Below the pieces are notes generated by a model. That model made no database searches. It had not been told where the DNA came from and saw nothing but the letters and a program-made list of their open reading frames with translations. Of a stretch of DNA of 64,000 nucleotides, positions 11,635 through 23,640 are shown piece by piece. Made by a program: the position numbers and the translations under genes. Source of the DNA: Gambelia wislizenii (lineage: Eukaryota; Chordata; Lepidosauria; Squamata; Crotaphytidae); contig JAUMIR010000001.1 in assembly GCA_030847615.1 (NCBI GenBank), forward strand, positions 82,695,501 through 82,759,500, given 5' to 3'. How positions within the stretch are numbered: the first letter of the stretch is position 1; every line of letters starts with the position of its first letter.

Positions 11635-12836
11635 TATATTTTAATTTTCACACAATTTTGGTGTTGTGTTTCTGCAATGATGGATTTTCCTCTTCCACAG
11701 ACTGAGTATACGGAACCCTATGACAACTTAGGTTCCCCACTGAGCTTTTGTACTTTTTATTTGTTTTGCCTTGAAGCAATATATTCATTTGTTAAAGCTA
11801 CCTGGATTGTTATATTAAACAGTTCTTTGAACTAAACACTCATCCTTTGGGATGGCACATTTTACTCAGTCTGCTCTGTACATGTGGCACACCACAATAA
11901 AAGCAGCTACGGATGACCTATTAAGTGGCTCATGGAATATGGATGGGATTTAATGTGTGAAATATCTGCCAAAAATCAAGGGTTAGACTAGTTGACCATG
12001 ACATAACAGATGCAAGTTTGATAAACAACAATGGTGGCATTTATATAGCATATATTGTTAGAAGTTAACAACAATTAATAATAGTTAAATAAATGAATAT
12101 TACATCACTTCAGAAACAAGTCCATCTAATCTTCTGTGTCCTTTTTCTCTTTGTTATCTCAGGAAACAGCTGCACACATGAAGCCAAATGCTATGCTGGC
12201 ATTCCACCATTTTGTGAACCACAACAGCCATCTATTCCTCTTGAAGAAAGGTGATAGCTTTGAGCTATAAAGTTTCTGTTACCTGGGAGAATGAGGTGAA
12301 TGAATTTATGCAATGAATTTGGAGGTCTGTTGTGTTTCTCTTGAGCTCTTTTCATGCCTGTATATTCATGCTGTCAGAGTGCTCTGCAGCAGGATGAAAA
12401 GCATTCCCCTGGTGGTAGAACTTAGCAAGAAAGAGAACACTGAATCGTGAGCAAAGCAGGAAAAGATGCACTAACCCCTTTGTAGCTGCAGCTGTAAAGC
12501 ATAGTACTGGCTTATCTCAGAAAAAAATGCCTCAAGATTTGAACAGTATTTAGTTATTTGCTTCTAAAGCTCTTGGCTTTGGTTTTAAACAAATCCTCCC
12601 AGAGGTACCTGATGGTTCCATTGCTGAGCAGCAGTGACTCCACCCTGGATTTTGTAGGAACAACTCTCAGTTTAAGAGAGGTATCCAAGGTGCTGAACCT
12701 ATTCTAGGATTAGGTTCTATTCCCCCTGCTCCATGAAAATCTATTTCATATTGTCTCTGTATGACAATATATATATATATATATATAATTCTCTTGGGTA
12801 TGTTGCCAATTGCAGTATGCTGATTGGCTGCTTAGG
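11635..12836. other. Unrecognised DNA with an (AT)n run
   Basis: No gene or named element. An AT dinucleotide run lies at about 12767-12787. Confidence 0.45.
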
Positions 12837-13117
12837 TGTCAGGATCTACCTCTCCTTGCAGGACAGGGCCCCTGGCTGCAGCAGCATGCACAGCCTCTTT
12901 GCAGACTCAGGCCCTGGCTGTGGGAGTCTTGGAAGAACCAGGGCCAAGCTATCAGACGTAGCCAGCTGCGATCATGCAGCACACCTGAAACAGCCAGGGA
13001 AACTGCTATTTAAGAGTGGCATTCAGCCCTCAGTCTTGGCCACCACAACATGGTCCTACGTGATGTCTGTAGCTGGGCCCTTTGTGCTGTCTGTCAGGGG
13101 GCCTTGGGCCTTATAAG
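12837..13117 (+). mobile_element. Possible LTR fragment
   Basis: A GC-rich island in AT-rich DNA. It opens TGTCAGGATCTACC, the same first six bases as the Gypsy LTR at 52548, and has a TATA-like CTATTTAAGAG near 13006 followed by CAGCCCTCAGTC. I could not find the other end, a poly(A) signal or flanking duplication, so the LTR call is weak. The 127-codon frame across it matches nothing I know. Confidence 0.3.
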
Positions 13118-14077
13118 GACAAGTTAACAAATGCCTTAATAGATACACTGATGGACTCCTCCCCCTTTCATGTAGACATGTTTGTGTACATCTTAGAAAT
13201 GTATGCCGTTTTTGTGCAGTTTTTAATCTGTGTGTATTGACAAAAACATTTTTCTTTCATTCATCAAACACATCAGAAGCCTGGAAATGTACAGATATCT
13301 GGCCACAAACTGTGTCCATTTCCATATTTGATCCAGAAACTGAATATTGGGTCAATTTTGTGCACATACACACACATGCACACAAACCTCAGTGGAGCAA
13401 ATTTCTTGCATAGCTTTATTTGCAACTGCAAATACCCCACTGCCAATCAGTTGTGCTACTTCTACAGTAAAAGGCAACTGTTCTTGTTCACTGAACCCTC
13501 TAGAACCCAGAGCCTCATTCCTGCCTCTTACATGAGCATCTGTCTTGCACAGCTGTTCATAACTCTTCACAACACACTTAATCAAATTGTTCCTTTCAGA
13601 TCTAAATAAAAATATTGAACTGTGAAATAGTCAATTATAAAGTGATAAGTAGAATGACTGGGAGCCAAGAACACACTGGAAAATAATTGATCATATTCCC
13701 AAACCCTCATCATCTCTTTGGTGGCATTTAGTACTTTGGGCAAATTGCTTTTTCTGACCATTTTGTTCAGGAAGACAAAAAGGACTCTTTCTAATTCTTC
13801 AATATTCCTTGGAGGCTTTATGAACTTTTAAAACAGAAAATTGTACCTGACTGTTTTCTGATTTGTACAGATTTTACAAATAATTTATTATTAATCTGTT
13901 TAATAATTTAATAATAATTTATTATTATCTGTTCATTAATTCTATATGACAGAACCCAAGAAATATAAGCTAAGAAAGAACTGTAAATATATCTGAAGAA
14001 AGAGTCTTCTTGGAAATACTGTATCACTTTAAAGCTGAAAAATAAACACATTCTTACTTACAAACAGGGCTTTCTCT
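13118..14077. other. No recognised feature
   Basis: AT-rich unique-looking DNA. A local inverted arrangement of TAATAATTTATTATTA near 13880-13930 is low complexity. There is no coding evidence. Confidence 0.4.
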
Positions 14078-14170
14078 GTATATAGAACCATGGAGTTGGA
14101 AGAGACCACAAGGCCATCTAGTCCAACCCCTTGCCATAAAGGAATACCCAATCACAGCATTCCTATGCGG
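14078..14170 (-). mobile_element. CR1 3' UTR remnant
   Basis: GAGTTGGAAGAGACCACAAG followed by GGCCATCTAGTCCAACCCC is the complement of the CR1 3' end seen at 3705-3745. Only the terminal part remains and the ATTCTATG tail is eroded. Confidence 0.65.
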
Positions 14171-14317
14171 CCTGCTCGTGGAACTCTCTCCCAAGGGAAA
14201 ATAGGCTGGCTCCTTCCCACCAGAGCTTCAAGGGAGCTTCAATGGAGCAACCAAGCTTGTGCTGTTTCATGGTCCTTAAAACCAAGGGTGGCTCTTCTGC
14301 ACAGTTTTCAAAGACAT

Positions 14318-14330
14318 CATCACCATTATT

Positions 14331-14374
<44 letters not shown>
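14318..14374 (+). repeat. (ATT)n microsatellite
   Basis: Tandem ATT/ATC units, with a pure ATT run at about 14338-14374. Poly-Asn and poly-Leu/Tyr frames here are artefacts. Confidence 0.9.
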
Positions 14375-14683
14375 GTGCCATCAATGTACATGTACAATGT
14401 ACAAAGACATTCCTGCAACATGGAGAAATATCTTCAAATTATTTAATTTTTCATGTGGCATCACTAAGGCTAGTGCCTCCCCCCCCAACGGTGTCACTTG
14501 GTGCGGTTCGGCTTCACCACACCCTCTTCATGCCATCACTGCTTTTCCCTGTGGAAGCAAATAATTTAAACAAGCACATCTCTAAGATATTCTTCATCCA
14601 GAACTCTCATCATTTCTTACCACTGACTATGTTGGCCAGGGTTAGGATCCCCATATCTCAGGGCCTGTAACCTCAGAAGCCCG

Positions 14684-15881
14684 TGTTACCTGTCCTTACA
14701 TCCCCCTCCCTCCAATAATTTATAATTCAGCTTATTGGACACTTCAGGTGGTTACAGGTAGACCAGGGCAACCCCAACAAGGGGTTGCCTTGGAGGTTAC
14801 TAGGGCCTATGAAAATGTCATTAAAATTCCCCAGAACTGAACACACCCAGGATGTGATTAAGTGAAGCCCCCCTTAAACACTTGTTACGGAGGAATTTGC
14901 TAATGTCTCCTGGACACACCTGGCAGTGAGTCATACTCCAGAGACAAACAGTGATTGAAATACCTGTTATCCCCACTCATTCCAGTAACAGTCTTTCCTT
15001 CACACCTTTCCCCATCCACAATACAGAGGAGGCCATAAACCCATCAGCCTTAATGTTCCAACCAATAGCAGCAATCAACAAAGCCGGAGATTCCATTGTT
15101 TGGACATTTTCAGACAGTGCTAAACAGAGATCATCAGTGTCAGTGCAAGATCATCAGTGTCACTTCTGTTAAGCTTTGGAAGAGGCCGCGCCATATTTTA
15201 AGCACGGAAGTTGCCTGTGCTTAAAATATGGCACGGCTGCTTCCAAAGCTTAATCGAAATGACACTGATGATCTCGGAAGAGGGACGGTGGCATCCGAAA
15301 ATGACCCCCTGCCGCGCAAGAGCGCCGTTCCTCTCCCGGGAGCTCATCCCGCGTTAAGCTCCGTTTAGCGCTTATCTGAAAATGTCCAATTTAACTTTGA
15401 GAAACTCACACAAGCATTGTCTTACTCTCAAAACACTCCTTAAGCGTACAATATTGGCTATAACCCTAAAACCATAGCCATATGTGCACAGTTCTTCGTA
15501 CGTCATTACTTTGCTGGCTTTCTGTCACACCTTCAGCTCCAAGTTTGAGTCTTTCTTTACCTCTCCAGAGAGGTAATTATAGCCCACTCCCAGAATCTAT
15601 TCCTCTATCCAAATACTTCCTTTAAATTCTTTGTCAGCCTTGAGTGGTTGTCTTGTGAGCCTGAGTGCATGTGTGAATGCTTCCGTGATTATTTTCCATT
15701 AAAAACCATGTTTTATTTCATTTTGGCTTGGAGTCTCCTCAGTGCGTACTGGTATACACAGGTGCAAAAGTTACCCAGCCTCTTGCAGCCATACCTTTGT
15801 GCTAATTAAAATTCCCCCATATAATATCATAATTTGAGTATCACGAGCGGGTCCTATGGACCCCATGCAATTCAGAGAACA
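14684..15881 (+). mobile_element. Solo LTR, copy 2, interrupted by foldback F2
   Basis: Starts TGTTACCTGTCC and ends CAGAGAACA. Flanks are CCCG (14680-14683) and CCCC (15882-15885), a 4-bp duplication with one change. It keeps the poly(A) region near 15700 and the AATTAAAATTCCCC block of the family. Removing 15102-15389 restores colinearity with the copies at 6086 and 22042, so the foldback arrived after the LTR. No viral genes are present. Confidence 0.8.
15102..15389. mobile_element. Foldback MITE F2 inside the LTR
   Basis: Starts GGACATTTTCAGACAG and ends CTGAAAATGTCC. The central arms GCTTTGGAAGAGGCCG and CCATATTTTAAGCACGG pair with complements just downstream, with the turn near 15215. 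The uninterrupted sister LTR reads CCATTGTTTAACT; here TTT stands on both sides of the insertion, implying a 3-bp duplication, with two extra A bases on the right. The right arm carries extra GC-rich sequence (about 15310-15365), so symmetry is imperfect. Confidence 0.75.
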
Positions 15882-15885
15882 CCCC

Positions 15886-16338
15886 TATGAACACATATTA
15901 ACCCCATTACTGTACATGTGAATAACCAGAGCAGTGTGAAGATAATTGGTGTATACATGTAAAACGTTATATGTGTACAGATCAACAGTCTGTGTACCTA
16001 TCTGCACATACTGTACCTGTGTTGAATGTAACATGTGAACACCTGATTCAATCTTAAATGTGTGCAAAATAATCACATCACTGTCTCTCAATTGTTTCTA
16101 TTTTACTGTTTAAAACTGTCATTTTTTAAAAGAAAATGTTTGTGTAGTACACACCTGCAAATACACAGGATCTTACCAGGTTTCAGACCCTTCTCAGGTT
16201 CAATAGAAACTGAGTTTTGGATAAAAGTTTTTTTTAAATGTCCTTATACTGCATGTCTTTTGCCTCCACAATCCAGATAGAAAATATGGCTGAATACCAC
16301 CTACCTTTTTTTAAATGAGTCTACACAGCATATCTTTT
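15886..16338. other. No recognised feature
   Basis: AT-rich DNA between two LTRs. I see no gene, and the frame at 15885-16091 has no known motif. Confidence 0.4.
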
Positions 16339-16981
16339 TGCCACACGACTCAGGGAATAAAGAGACCAGACACAAGATGTATGGGTGAAATAAAGGGTCT
16401 TTATTGAACCCTACCTATTTAAGCCCTCTAGGATCTTCATGGGGGGGAGGCAACCAAGTGAGGGAGCAGCTGAGGCCATAGGTCTAACTGAGACCTTACC
16501 CCCCCCCCAGCTTCCCCTGGCGAGCACCTGAGCCCTCGAAAGGAACCCCAGCACTGGGGTTGCTCTCAAGCCAGCCCGCGTCTGGAAGACCAACCCAAAA
16601 GTCCCCCACTCAAGCCGCACGGATTAGGGTGGGGCTTATCCCTTGGGCCAGCCCCAAGGTGAGTCTCCTTCCCTTCCGCTAAGTCACATGACTTTATTGG
16701 TTGTTCCAGAGACCCTCCCAGAGAGAGAGTTGGGAGGGCGGAGCAGCCTTAAATAGGCTTCCTGCTCAGCCCCGCCCCCTCTCATGACGTCAGGACGCCA
16801 GCCCGACATCCAAACACTGGTCTCCACCCCTCCCCTGCGGCAAAGACCAATCCCCACCTGAAAGCTTGCTTAATGGGAGGGAATTGGGATTGTTTGTTTT
16901 CTGTTATGTTTCAGCGTCTGATTCTTCCTCAACAAGGCTGAGAAGGAAAAGTTCCTGTCACCTCTTCATGATTTTCTAACA
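16339..16981 (-). mobile_element. Solo LTR of a second family, with CRE, GC box, TATA and poly(A) signals
   Basis: On the minus strand it runs from TGTTAG (16981) to GTGTGGCA (16339). In transcript order it has a CRE core TGACGTCA (about 16785-16792), a GC-box GGGGGCGGGGC, a TATA-like CCTATTTAAGG (about 16750-16760), an AATAAA near 16695, and a second AATAAA near 16402 followed by CCCTTTATTTCACCC and a TCTTTATTCCCTGAG end. It is about 643 bp long and GC-rich against its surroundings. I saw no flanking duplication and no internal genes, so it is either a solo LTR or the remains of a longer element. Confidence 0.6.
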
Positions 16982-17229
16982 TCCTTCCTCCTCTCATCTT
17001 GAACTTCCTCTCGCTTGTCCATTTCACTCTCTGTTCCCATTCAGCTCCAGTCACTGAGGCTTACTTCATTCTCTTTTCCATACTCTGTGCCACCAGAGTC
17101 ACAAAAAGTGGTTCACTATCTCCCATTGGTTGTCACTAGTACTACAGAGTATCCCTCAAAACAAAGTTGTGGGTTACAAAGCCATTTGAATTAATGTAAC
17201 ATGCTCTATGTGGGCCTGCCTTTGGAGAA
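16982..17229. other. No recognised feature
   Basis: Pyrimidine-rich spacer between the solo LTR and the L2 fragment. Nothing coding is visible. Confidence 0.4.
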
Positions 17230-17805
17230 TATTTGGAAATTTCAAATGATCGAAAGAGCTGCAGCCGGATTGTTAACTGCTTCTCTGTTTCTGGCATCAA
17301 TTCAAAGTACTGGCTATGACCTACAAAGCCCTATTTAGCTCAGCTCCAACTTATTTGAAGGGCATATTCTCCCATATCAGCCTTCATGTGTTCAGAAATA
17401 TTCCAGGGATTCTGTCCTATCACCCTACAGTGGGAACCCATCTAATGGGAACACAGAAGAGGGTCATCTCCATAGCTGATCCCAAGTTCTGGAACACCCT
17501 TGCTAGACAGGTTAGACTGACACCTTCCTTGCTAACCCTTCTGTAAGTGGGTGAAGACCTTTTTTGTTTTGTTTTGTTTTGGTAGGCCCTTGAGGGTTGA
17601 TTACTTAGGGGGGAAAGGCCTTTCAATATGTGCTGTGCTCTTTATTTGTTGTGTTCTTTTCAATGGCCATGCTTTTAACAGCTTTTAATTCCATTGTTAT
17701 TCAATTCTATTTTTAACTTTTGTACAATGTGAATTTTTAGCTGGATCTGTTTTAACCTTAGTACACCACCTTGAGTCCTGGATTAGAAACCAGGTGGGAA
17801 GGAAG
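17230..17805 (+). pseudogene. L2-type LINE, RT C-terminus and 3' UTR
   Basis: Translation gives MTYKALFSSAPTYLKG and, after about 40 codons, VISIADPKFWNTLARQ. These match the C-terminal L2 blocks also visible antisense at 43552-43785 (ALNGLGPTYF and FSVITPNLWN). The coding end is near 17546 and is followed by a 3' UTR rich in TTTTAAC and a GAAACCAGGTGGGAAGGAAG end, then purine-rich (GGA)n. It is a 5'-truncated, non-functional copy. Confidence 0.75.
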
Positions 17806-17917
17806 AGGAGGAGGAGAAGGAAGAGGTGGTGAGGAAGGAGGAGGAAGATGAAGAGGCAGGAGGTTTTAATTGGTCTTTATTGAACATGCTCTGCTGAATT
17901 TGAGCCTTGTATTTATG

Positions 17918-18160
17918 TACAGTATCCATGGATACTGTATTTATGTACAGTATCCATGGATTCTGCATCCATGGATTCAACCATATATGGCGTGTGTTTG
18001 TGTGTGTGTGTAATCCAAAAAGCAACCTTGATTTTGCCATTTTCTATAAGGAACACCATTTTACTATACCATTGTATCTAATGGTACTTGAGCATCCACA
18101 GATTTTGGATTCCACAATGGGTCTTACTACCAAACTCCAGTGGGTACCAAGGGCCCACTG
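17918..18160 (-). mobile_element. pogo/Tigger-like MITE
   Basis: The right end reads CAAGGGCCCACTG followed by TA, i.e. CAGTGGGCCCTTGGTACCCA on the minus strand. The left end is probably TACAGTATCCATGG at 17946, with a tandem copy of that block from 17918. Interior motifs TTTTGCCATTTTCTATAAGG and CATCCACAGATTTTGG are shared with 2184-2333. It is non-coding. Confidence 0.7.
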
Positions 18161-18162
18161 TA

Positions 18163-19121
18163 TTTGTAAAAAAATATGCATATTTTATAAATATATGAAT
18201 AAAAATTGCTGGACCTTTCAGGACTGTATTGGCACTTTTTCACTCAAGCTTTATTCTTTGATATAGCAACAGCAACATCAATGCAATTATTGGCTTTGTT
18301 GTGATGAAACATTTTTAAAAATATTTGTTGGTACAAGAGAATGAAATTGCACTTATCAAATTAAAAAAAAAAGGAGAAGACTACAGGATCACACTTCTAA
18401 CATTTTAAAGAGACTTCCCTCTTCCCCCTGTGTATTGGAGGTGAATAACCCTATATTAACTCATTAGTGTGGAACAAGAACTATTCAAGTTCCTCTTCCA
18501 ACTGGCTATAGTATAGCAATGTCTCGTTAGCATTAAAGGGCTTTAGTATAAGAAATCTGAAGTATATTCTTTTATTTGAAATGGTTTGTAGAAAGTACAA
18601 GACACGTCATGCACAAGTACGATACTTTTATAAAAGTATATTCTCTTCTTTTCTTCTTTCATAAAAATGAAAAGAAGAAGAAGCAAAGAAAAATGTTATA
18701 GCCCCAAAGGCAGAACTTAAGCACACAGATGACAGCTAGAGACAGTTTATCCAACCAAATCCTATGTGGATCAAAAAGTTTTACCACTGATATCCTGAGG
18801 GTCTTAGGTAGTGTTCTAATTGCTATTTTGGATTAACAGCTTTGGAAGAAAAATTAAACAACCTTACTCATATGTCAATAGCAAAGTGTCATCAAAATGT
18901 GTACACTTTGGACAAATCCCTAGTTTGAGCCCCTGTGTGGGATCACAGATTAAAATGATACCCCAGCTACAATTTCTAATCTCTTATTAAAAGTGAAATG
19001 TTATAAAAAGCACACCAGACTGTTACAGTAAGAACTATAGCTTTTATGATTTTTTTAAAAATCAAGCAATGCATGCGCTGAATGCACACTTACCTTTGCT
19101 GGTGCCGAATATCAGAATAAC
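18163..19121. other. No recognised feature
   Basis: AT-rich DNA without a named repeat or coding signal. A purine run AAAAGAAGAAGAAG is near 18669. Confidence 0.4.
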
Positions 19122-19829
19122 TCATAGAATCATAGAATCATAGAATCATAGAATTGCAGAGTTGGAAGAGACCACGAGGGCCATCCAGTCCAACCCCCCT
19201 GCCATGCAGGAAATCACAATCAAAGCATCCCCGACAGATGGCCATCCAGCCTCTGTTTAAAGACCTCCAAGGAAGGAGACCCCACCACGCTCCGAGGGAG
19301 TGCGTTCTACTGCCGAACAGCTCTTACTGTCAAAAAGTTCCTCCTAATGTTGAGGTGGAATCTCTGTTCCTGGAGCTTGCACCCATTGCTCCGTGTTCCA
19401 GTCTCTGGAGCAGCAGAAAACAAGCCTGCTCCATCCTCAGCGTGACATCCCTTCAAATACTTAAACAGGGCTATCATATCGCCTCTAAACCGTCTTTTTT
19501 CCAGGCTAAACATACCCAGCTCCCTAAGTCTCTCCTCATAAGGCATTGTTTCCAGACCTTTCACCATTTTAGTTGCCCTTCTCTGGACACGCTCCAATTT
19601 GTAAATATCCTTTCTGAATTGTGGTGCCCAGAACTGGACACAGTATTCTAAGTGAGGTCTGACCAAGGCAGAATAGAGTGGCACTATTACTTCCCTTGAT
19701 CTAGACACTATACTTCTATTGATACAGCCCAAAATTGCATTGGCCTTTTTAGCTGCCGCATCACACTGTTGGCTCATGTTCAACTTGTGGTCTACTAGGA
19801 CTCCTAGATCCCTTTCGCACGTAGTCTGA
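19122..19829 (-). pseudogene. CR1 LINE 3' end with one nonsense mutation
   Basis: Antisense CR1 starting with the ATTCTATG-type tail at 19122-19152 and truncated 5' near 19829 within the segment before the RT thumb. The frame is otherwise very close to the copy at 2635-3687. At 19307-19309 a tryptophan codon TGG has become TAG, directly after the AVRQ residues. The rest of the frame (NALPRSVVGSPSLEVFKQ onward) continues intact to the CR1 stop near 19225. It lacks palm, fingers and endonuclease. Confidence 0.9.
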
Positions 19830-21463
19830 AATCCATCAGCATATTTATTTGTTTAGGTTTTTCCCCTACTTGTCTCAGAATTGACTGAGACAAGAACTTC
19901 AGAAAACTTAATTGGAATACATCACTTACCATTCGTTTCATTTGGGCATTCCATACAAGAAACGATCACCTTGTTATCTTCTCAACAGTATCAAATTTTC
20001 TACACGTGTCCTGAAACATTATTGAAGTTTTGCACATTTTTGATGACTTTTCACATTTCAGAACTTTGATTTGCAAACATTTTGTTTGTACTGAAAATGA
20101 TATATTGTACAAAGTTTTTCCCCCCACAAAGTATTATTTGCACACAAGACAATTTTTTTTGTAAAATCCAATGTATTTATTTGCTTAGTACAAATAGCAT
20201 TTTTGCTGTAATGCAAGCCACCCACCCACAAATAGGAAAAAATGCAAAATATATTGTAATCAGATCCAGAGAAAATTGAGAAAATCCCAGGTGGAACGTG
20301 CCCCTTTTTCCCAGAGTGTGTAAGGATATTTAGAACACCTCTGGGCATACACCTCCTCATAGGCAAGCAGTGGCAAAAGCACAGCACTATGATACTCCCC
20401 AACTGTTGTTACACTGTTGTTAGGAGGAGGTACATGATACTTTTTTTCTGCGGTGCCCTAAAACTACACATACCATCCTTTCTTTTTTTACCTGCAAGTC
20501 AGTACACATGATCACGCTAGAGAATAGGCCACCCATCAGAGTCCTTGATTGGCCAATGAATTGCATAAGAATGAACTGACCAGGCCTCACAATTTTCCAT
20601 CCCCCCCCCACATTATTTCTTCTCCAATGGCTTGTTGTGGGCAGAGATTACGACACTTGAGGGCCATTGTGTACATTTGAGGTGGGGGGGGAGATGCTGT
20701 TTGCTTTTGAGTGGGACAGGATGTCTACTGAATGCCACAAAGACAAGAATGAAACTAAAGAGGGCTAATGGCCAATGGCCACCACACAGACTGGTTGTAA
20801 AGAAGAAACAGGCAGGAGGGGCCTTGCTAGGAGCAGCCTAAGTCTGGTGGGGCAGTGCTCCATTTTTCTCTAATGGGCCAGCCTCCACCCATTCTTGGTT
20901 AAGCATCAGAATGTGTTAGGAATGTTTACTCATTTTTGTGTGTGTGCCATGTCTGTTGTTGGGTGCCTTTTACTCACAAATTTTGAATTAGAAAACTCTA
21001 GCCAGGGTTCATTTCCTACACTCACTCATTTTCTATAGTCCTCCATTTAATATACAACTCTATCCAATGCATTAACTTTTGGTCAATTGTACACTTTGGA
21101 GATGACATATAGTGCCTCAAAAGCAAAGCAAAAGGTTTCATAATGAAATAGTAGTCCCACGTAGCTGCCTGGAATCCTATTTTGAGAAGAAAGGTGGGGT
21201 ATAAATTCAATAAATAAATAAATAAATTCAATAAATAAACAAGAGCTAACCATTACTGAAACAGAAGAGATGGGAGAATGGAAAAGAAAAGATAGAATAA
21301 TTCTCAACATTATTATTAAAAGAATATGACTTTAAAACTGAATATTACTAAAATCCTTTAGCTGCATGGAGACATTTATTGTATTCTACAGTTCCTAATC
21401 ATAAGTGTTTCAAGGGATTAGTGGCTTTAGTTGCCATTTTGTGTGAACCACAATATTAAAAGT
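19830..21463. other. Mostly unrecognised DNA
   Basis: Includes a perfect 9-bp hairpin CTTGTCTCA-gaattgac-TGAGACAAG near 19869-19894, G/C runs near 20600 and 20683, and an L2-like tail (GGTGGGGTATAAATTCAATA then AAATAAATAAAT) at about 21191-21238. There are no genes. Confidence 0.4.
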
Positions 21464-21673
21464 TAGTGCCCTTTCATACTACACAATTATAGCACTATGA
21501 TTCTGCCATGGCAATATCCCATGGCATCCTCAGATGTTTGGTGAGGCACTGGAGTGTTCTGGCTGAGATTCTTACATACATCTCACTGAATGCAAATCCC
21601 AAGATTCCATAGGATGTAGCCATGGCAGATAAAGTACAATCATAATGCTATAATTGTATAGTGTGAAAGAGCT
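21464..21673. mobile_element. MITE with 36-bp terminal inverted repeats
   Basis: The left end GTGCCCTTTCATACTACACA continues into ATTATAGCACTATGATT. The complement of the right end is GAGCTCTTTCACACTATACA continuing into ATTATAGCATTATGATT. Flanks are TTA (left) and TTG (right), a possible 3-bp duplication. A second pair, GCCATGGC, lies inside. It has no coding capacity. Confidence 0.75.
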
Positions 21674-22041
21674 CTTGCTCAAGATTTTAGTGAGAGGTTG
21701 GTAGAAGAGGTTGGAGTGGGGAATAAATTAAACTGAAATGCCAACATATGAATTATACCTGGGGAAGAGCAATTAACCACCCTCACTCACAACTCATACT
21801 TCCCAGCAGGCTTTTCTCTTGACCACCCCATTGTAGTAACCATGGTATCTGAAGCTCACACTTCCTACAGGCATGAGTGAATCAGTTGATTTTTGGTCAC
21901 TGCCACTTTGACACATATTCATATGTATGGTTTTCTTACAAAAAAAAAAAAAACCATGAAAATTTACATTTAAATATATATGTAAAATGTGTAGTATTTT
22001 GGTGATTTTCTTAAAAAAAAAACATATTTCTAAACATAATG
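21674..22041. other. No recognised feature
   Basis: Contains an A run at about 21940-21953 and AT-rich sequence. I see no gene or repeat I can name. Confidence 0.4.
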
Positions 22042-22972
22042 TGTTACGTGCCCTGACACCCCCACCCTCCCAATAATTCATCAATTTAGCTATATTTCAT
22101 AAATTGGCTTATTTATTGATGCTTCATGATGTTAGCAGTAGACCTGAACCTCCCCAAAAATAGGGACTGAGCTAAAGTTTCTCAAAGCTGAATGAAGAGG
22201 TCATTCCAAATTCCTAAAAGACACAACTGGGTTGTAATTATGCGGACACCCCCAACCCCTGGACAGTGGGTTAGGGTGGAGATGTCCTAATTCTCCTGGA
22301 TGCACCTGGAAGTCAGTCATTCACTAATTCAATCAAACAGCTAAAACACTCATTACTCTACAAACTGTTTTTCCTTTATACCCCTCTCCTCAACAGTAAA
22401 AGGTTGCCTGACACCCATCAGTATTAATGTCTCAGCTATTAGCGATCACTAACGTAGTCGGAATTTCCATTGTCTAACTGTGGGAAAACTTAATCTAACA
22501 TTGCATTACACTCATAACACCCCTTAAGGATAAATATTGGGTATAAATATTGCCCCAAAACACAGTCAAAGTGTTTACAGCTTCCTGCATCCCATCACTC
22601 TGTCTGTCTACTGTGCAACTTTCAGAGCTCCATCTAAGTATCTTCTGCTACATGAATTGCTGCTTGTCTGATAGGTACAGTACAGCCCATCACCCTGAAC
22701 TCTTTACTCTATTCCCATACTTCCTACTTTCTTTGACAGCCTTGTGTGATTGTCTGAAGCCTGAGTGTTGGTGTGAATGCTTCCAAGATTATTTTCAATA
22801 AAAACCATTTTATTTCACTTCCTGGCTGTGAGTTTCATCAGTTAGTATACAGAGGTCAAAAGGTCTCATAGTTACCTGGCCTCTCGTTGCCATATTGAGC
22901 TAATTAAAATTCCCCATATTAACATTTGGACATGAGTGGGTTCTTCACAGACCCCGCACAATTCAGGTAATG
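22042..22972 (+). mobile_element. Solo LTR, copy 3
   Basis: Starts TGTTACGTGCCCTGACA and ends ATTCAGGTAATG (the terminal CA has changed to TG by comparison with copy 1). AATG flanks both sides (22038-22041 and 22973-22976), a perfect 4-bp target duplication. TATAAATATTGCC lies near 22540 and AATAAAA near 22797. No internal viral sequence remains. The 83-codon frame at 22550 lies wholly within LTR sequence and is not a gene. Confidence 0.82.
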
Positions 22973-22976
22973 AATG

Positions 22977-23289
22977 TCTCCCCAAATAGAGACATCAAAA
23001 TATTTCGGAGCTGAGAATCGTCTTAGAATATGTACAGAATGTGAAAGCATCTGGTTAACTAAGTTTCAGTCCTCACACTACTGAAAGAAGTTCAGTTGGG
23101 GTCTGTTCATGTCAACATTCAATTCCTCAAGCATTCCTATTCCCACTTCAGGAACTACTGCTGATTTATTTCCTTACAGAAAGAAACAACAGCACATTAT
23201 GTTAGAGAGCAATCCTGTACTCCTTCAGATACTGGGGGTGGGGAGGCACTAGATACATTAATTTCCCTTTCCATAGAGAGAAAGGGAAG
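22977..23289. other. No recognised feature
   Basis: Spacer between the ERV-type solo LTR and the Gypsy solo LTR. Nothing coding is seen. Confidence 0.4.
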
Positions 23290-23640
23290 TGTCATATCCC
23301 CCCTGGATTCTGGGAGTTAGAGTTGAATCCAGTGCAGGCCTGACATGAGTTTGGTTCTTGGGCTGATTTCTCCCCTGGGCCTCTCCCTCTAGGAATGCAG
23401 CCTGAGAATGTTTGGATGTTTTCTCTTTGCTGTTTTCTCTCCCATATAACTTTATGGCCGGGGCCATCTGGTCCCCAGTCTTACTCCCTCTCCCCCCTTG
23501 CACAGCCCAAGGGTTATCTGTTGTGTATTCTGAGTGTTTGCCTCAGAACTTGCTTTGCTATGTTACTAGAACTACACAGCCTTGCTGAATAAAGATTTTT
23601 CTTATTGAGCTAATGTGAGTGGATTTACTGGTGCATCACA
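23290..23640 (+). mobile_element. Ty3/Gypsy solo LTR
   Basis: A 351-bp LTR running TGTCATATCC to GTGCATCACA. It matches the 3' LTR of the Gypsy element at 52548-52900 at both ends and in between (CCTGACATGAG, AATAAAGA, CTTATTGAGCTAATGTGAG). Flanks are GGAAG and GTAAG, a 5-bp duplication with one change. The TATA-like box is probably CATATAACTTT near 23433. The internal region was lost by LTR-LTR recombination. Confidence 0.82.

Noticed and set aside
14163..14384. Poly-Asn and poly-Tyr/Leu frames
   Set aside because: Produced by the ATT/ATC microsatellite.
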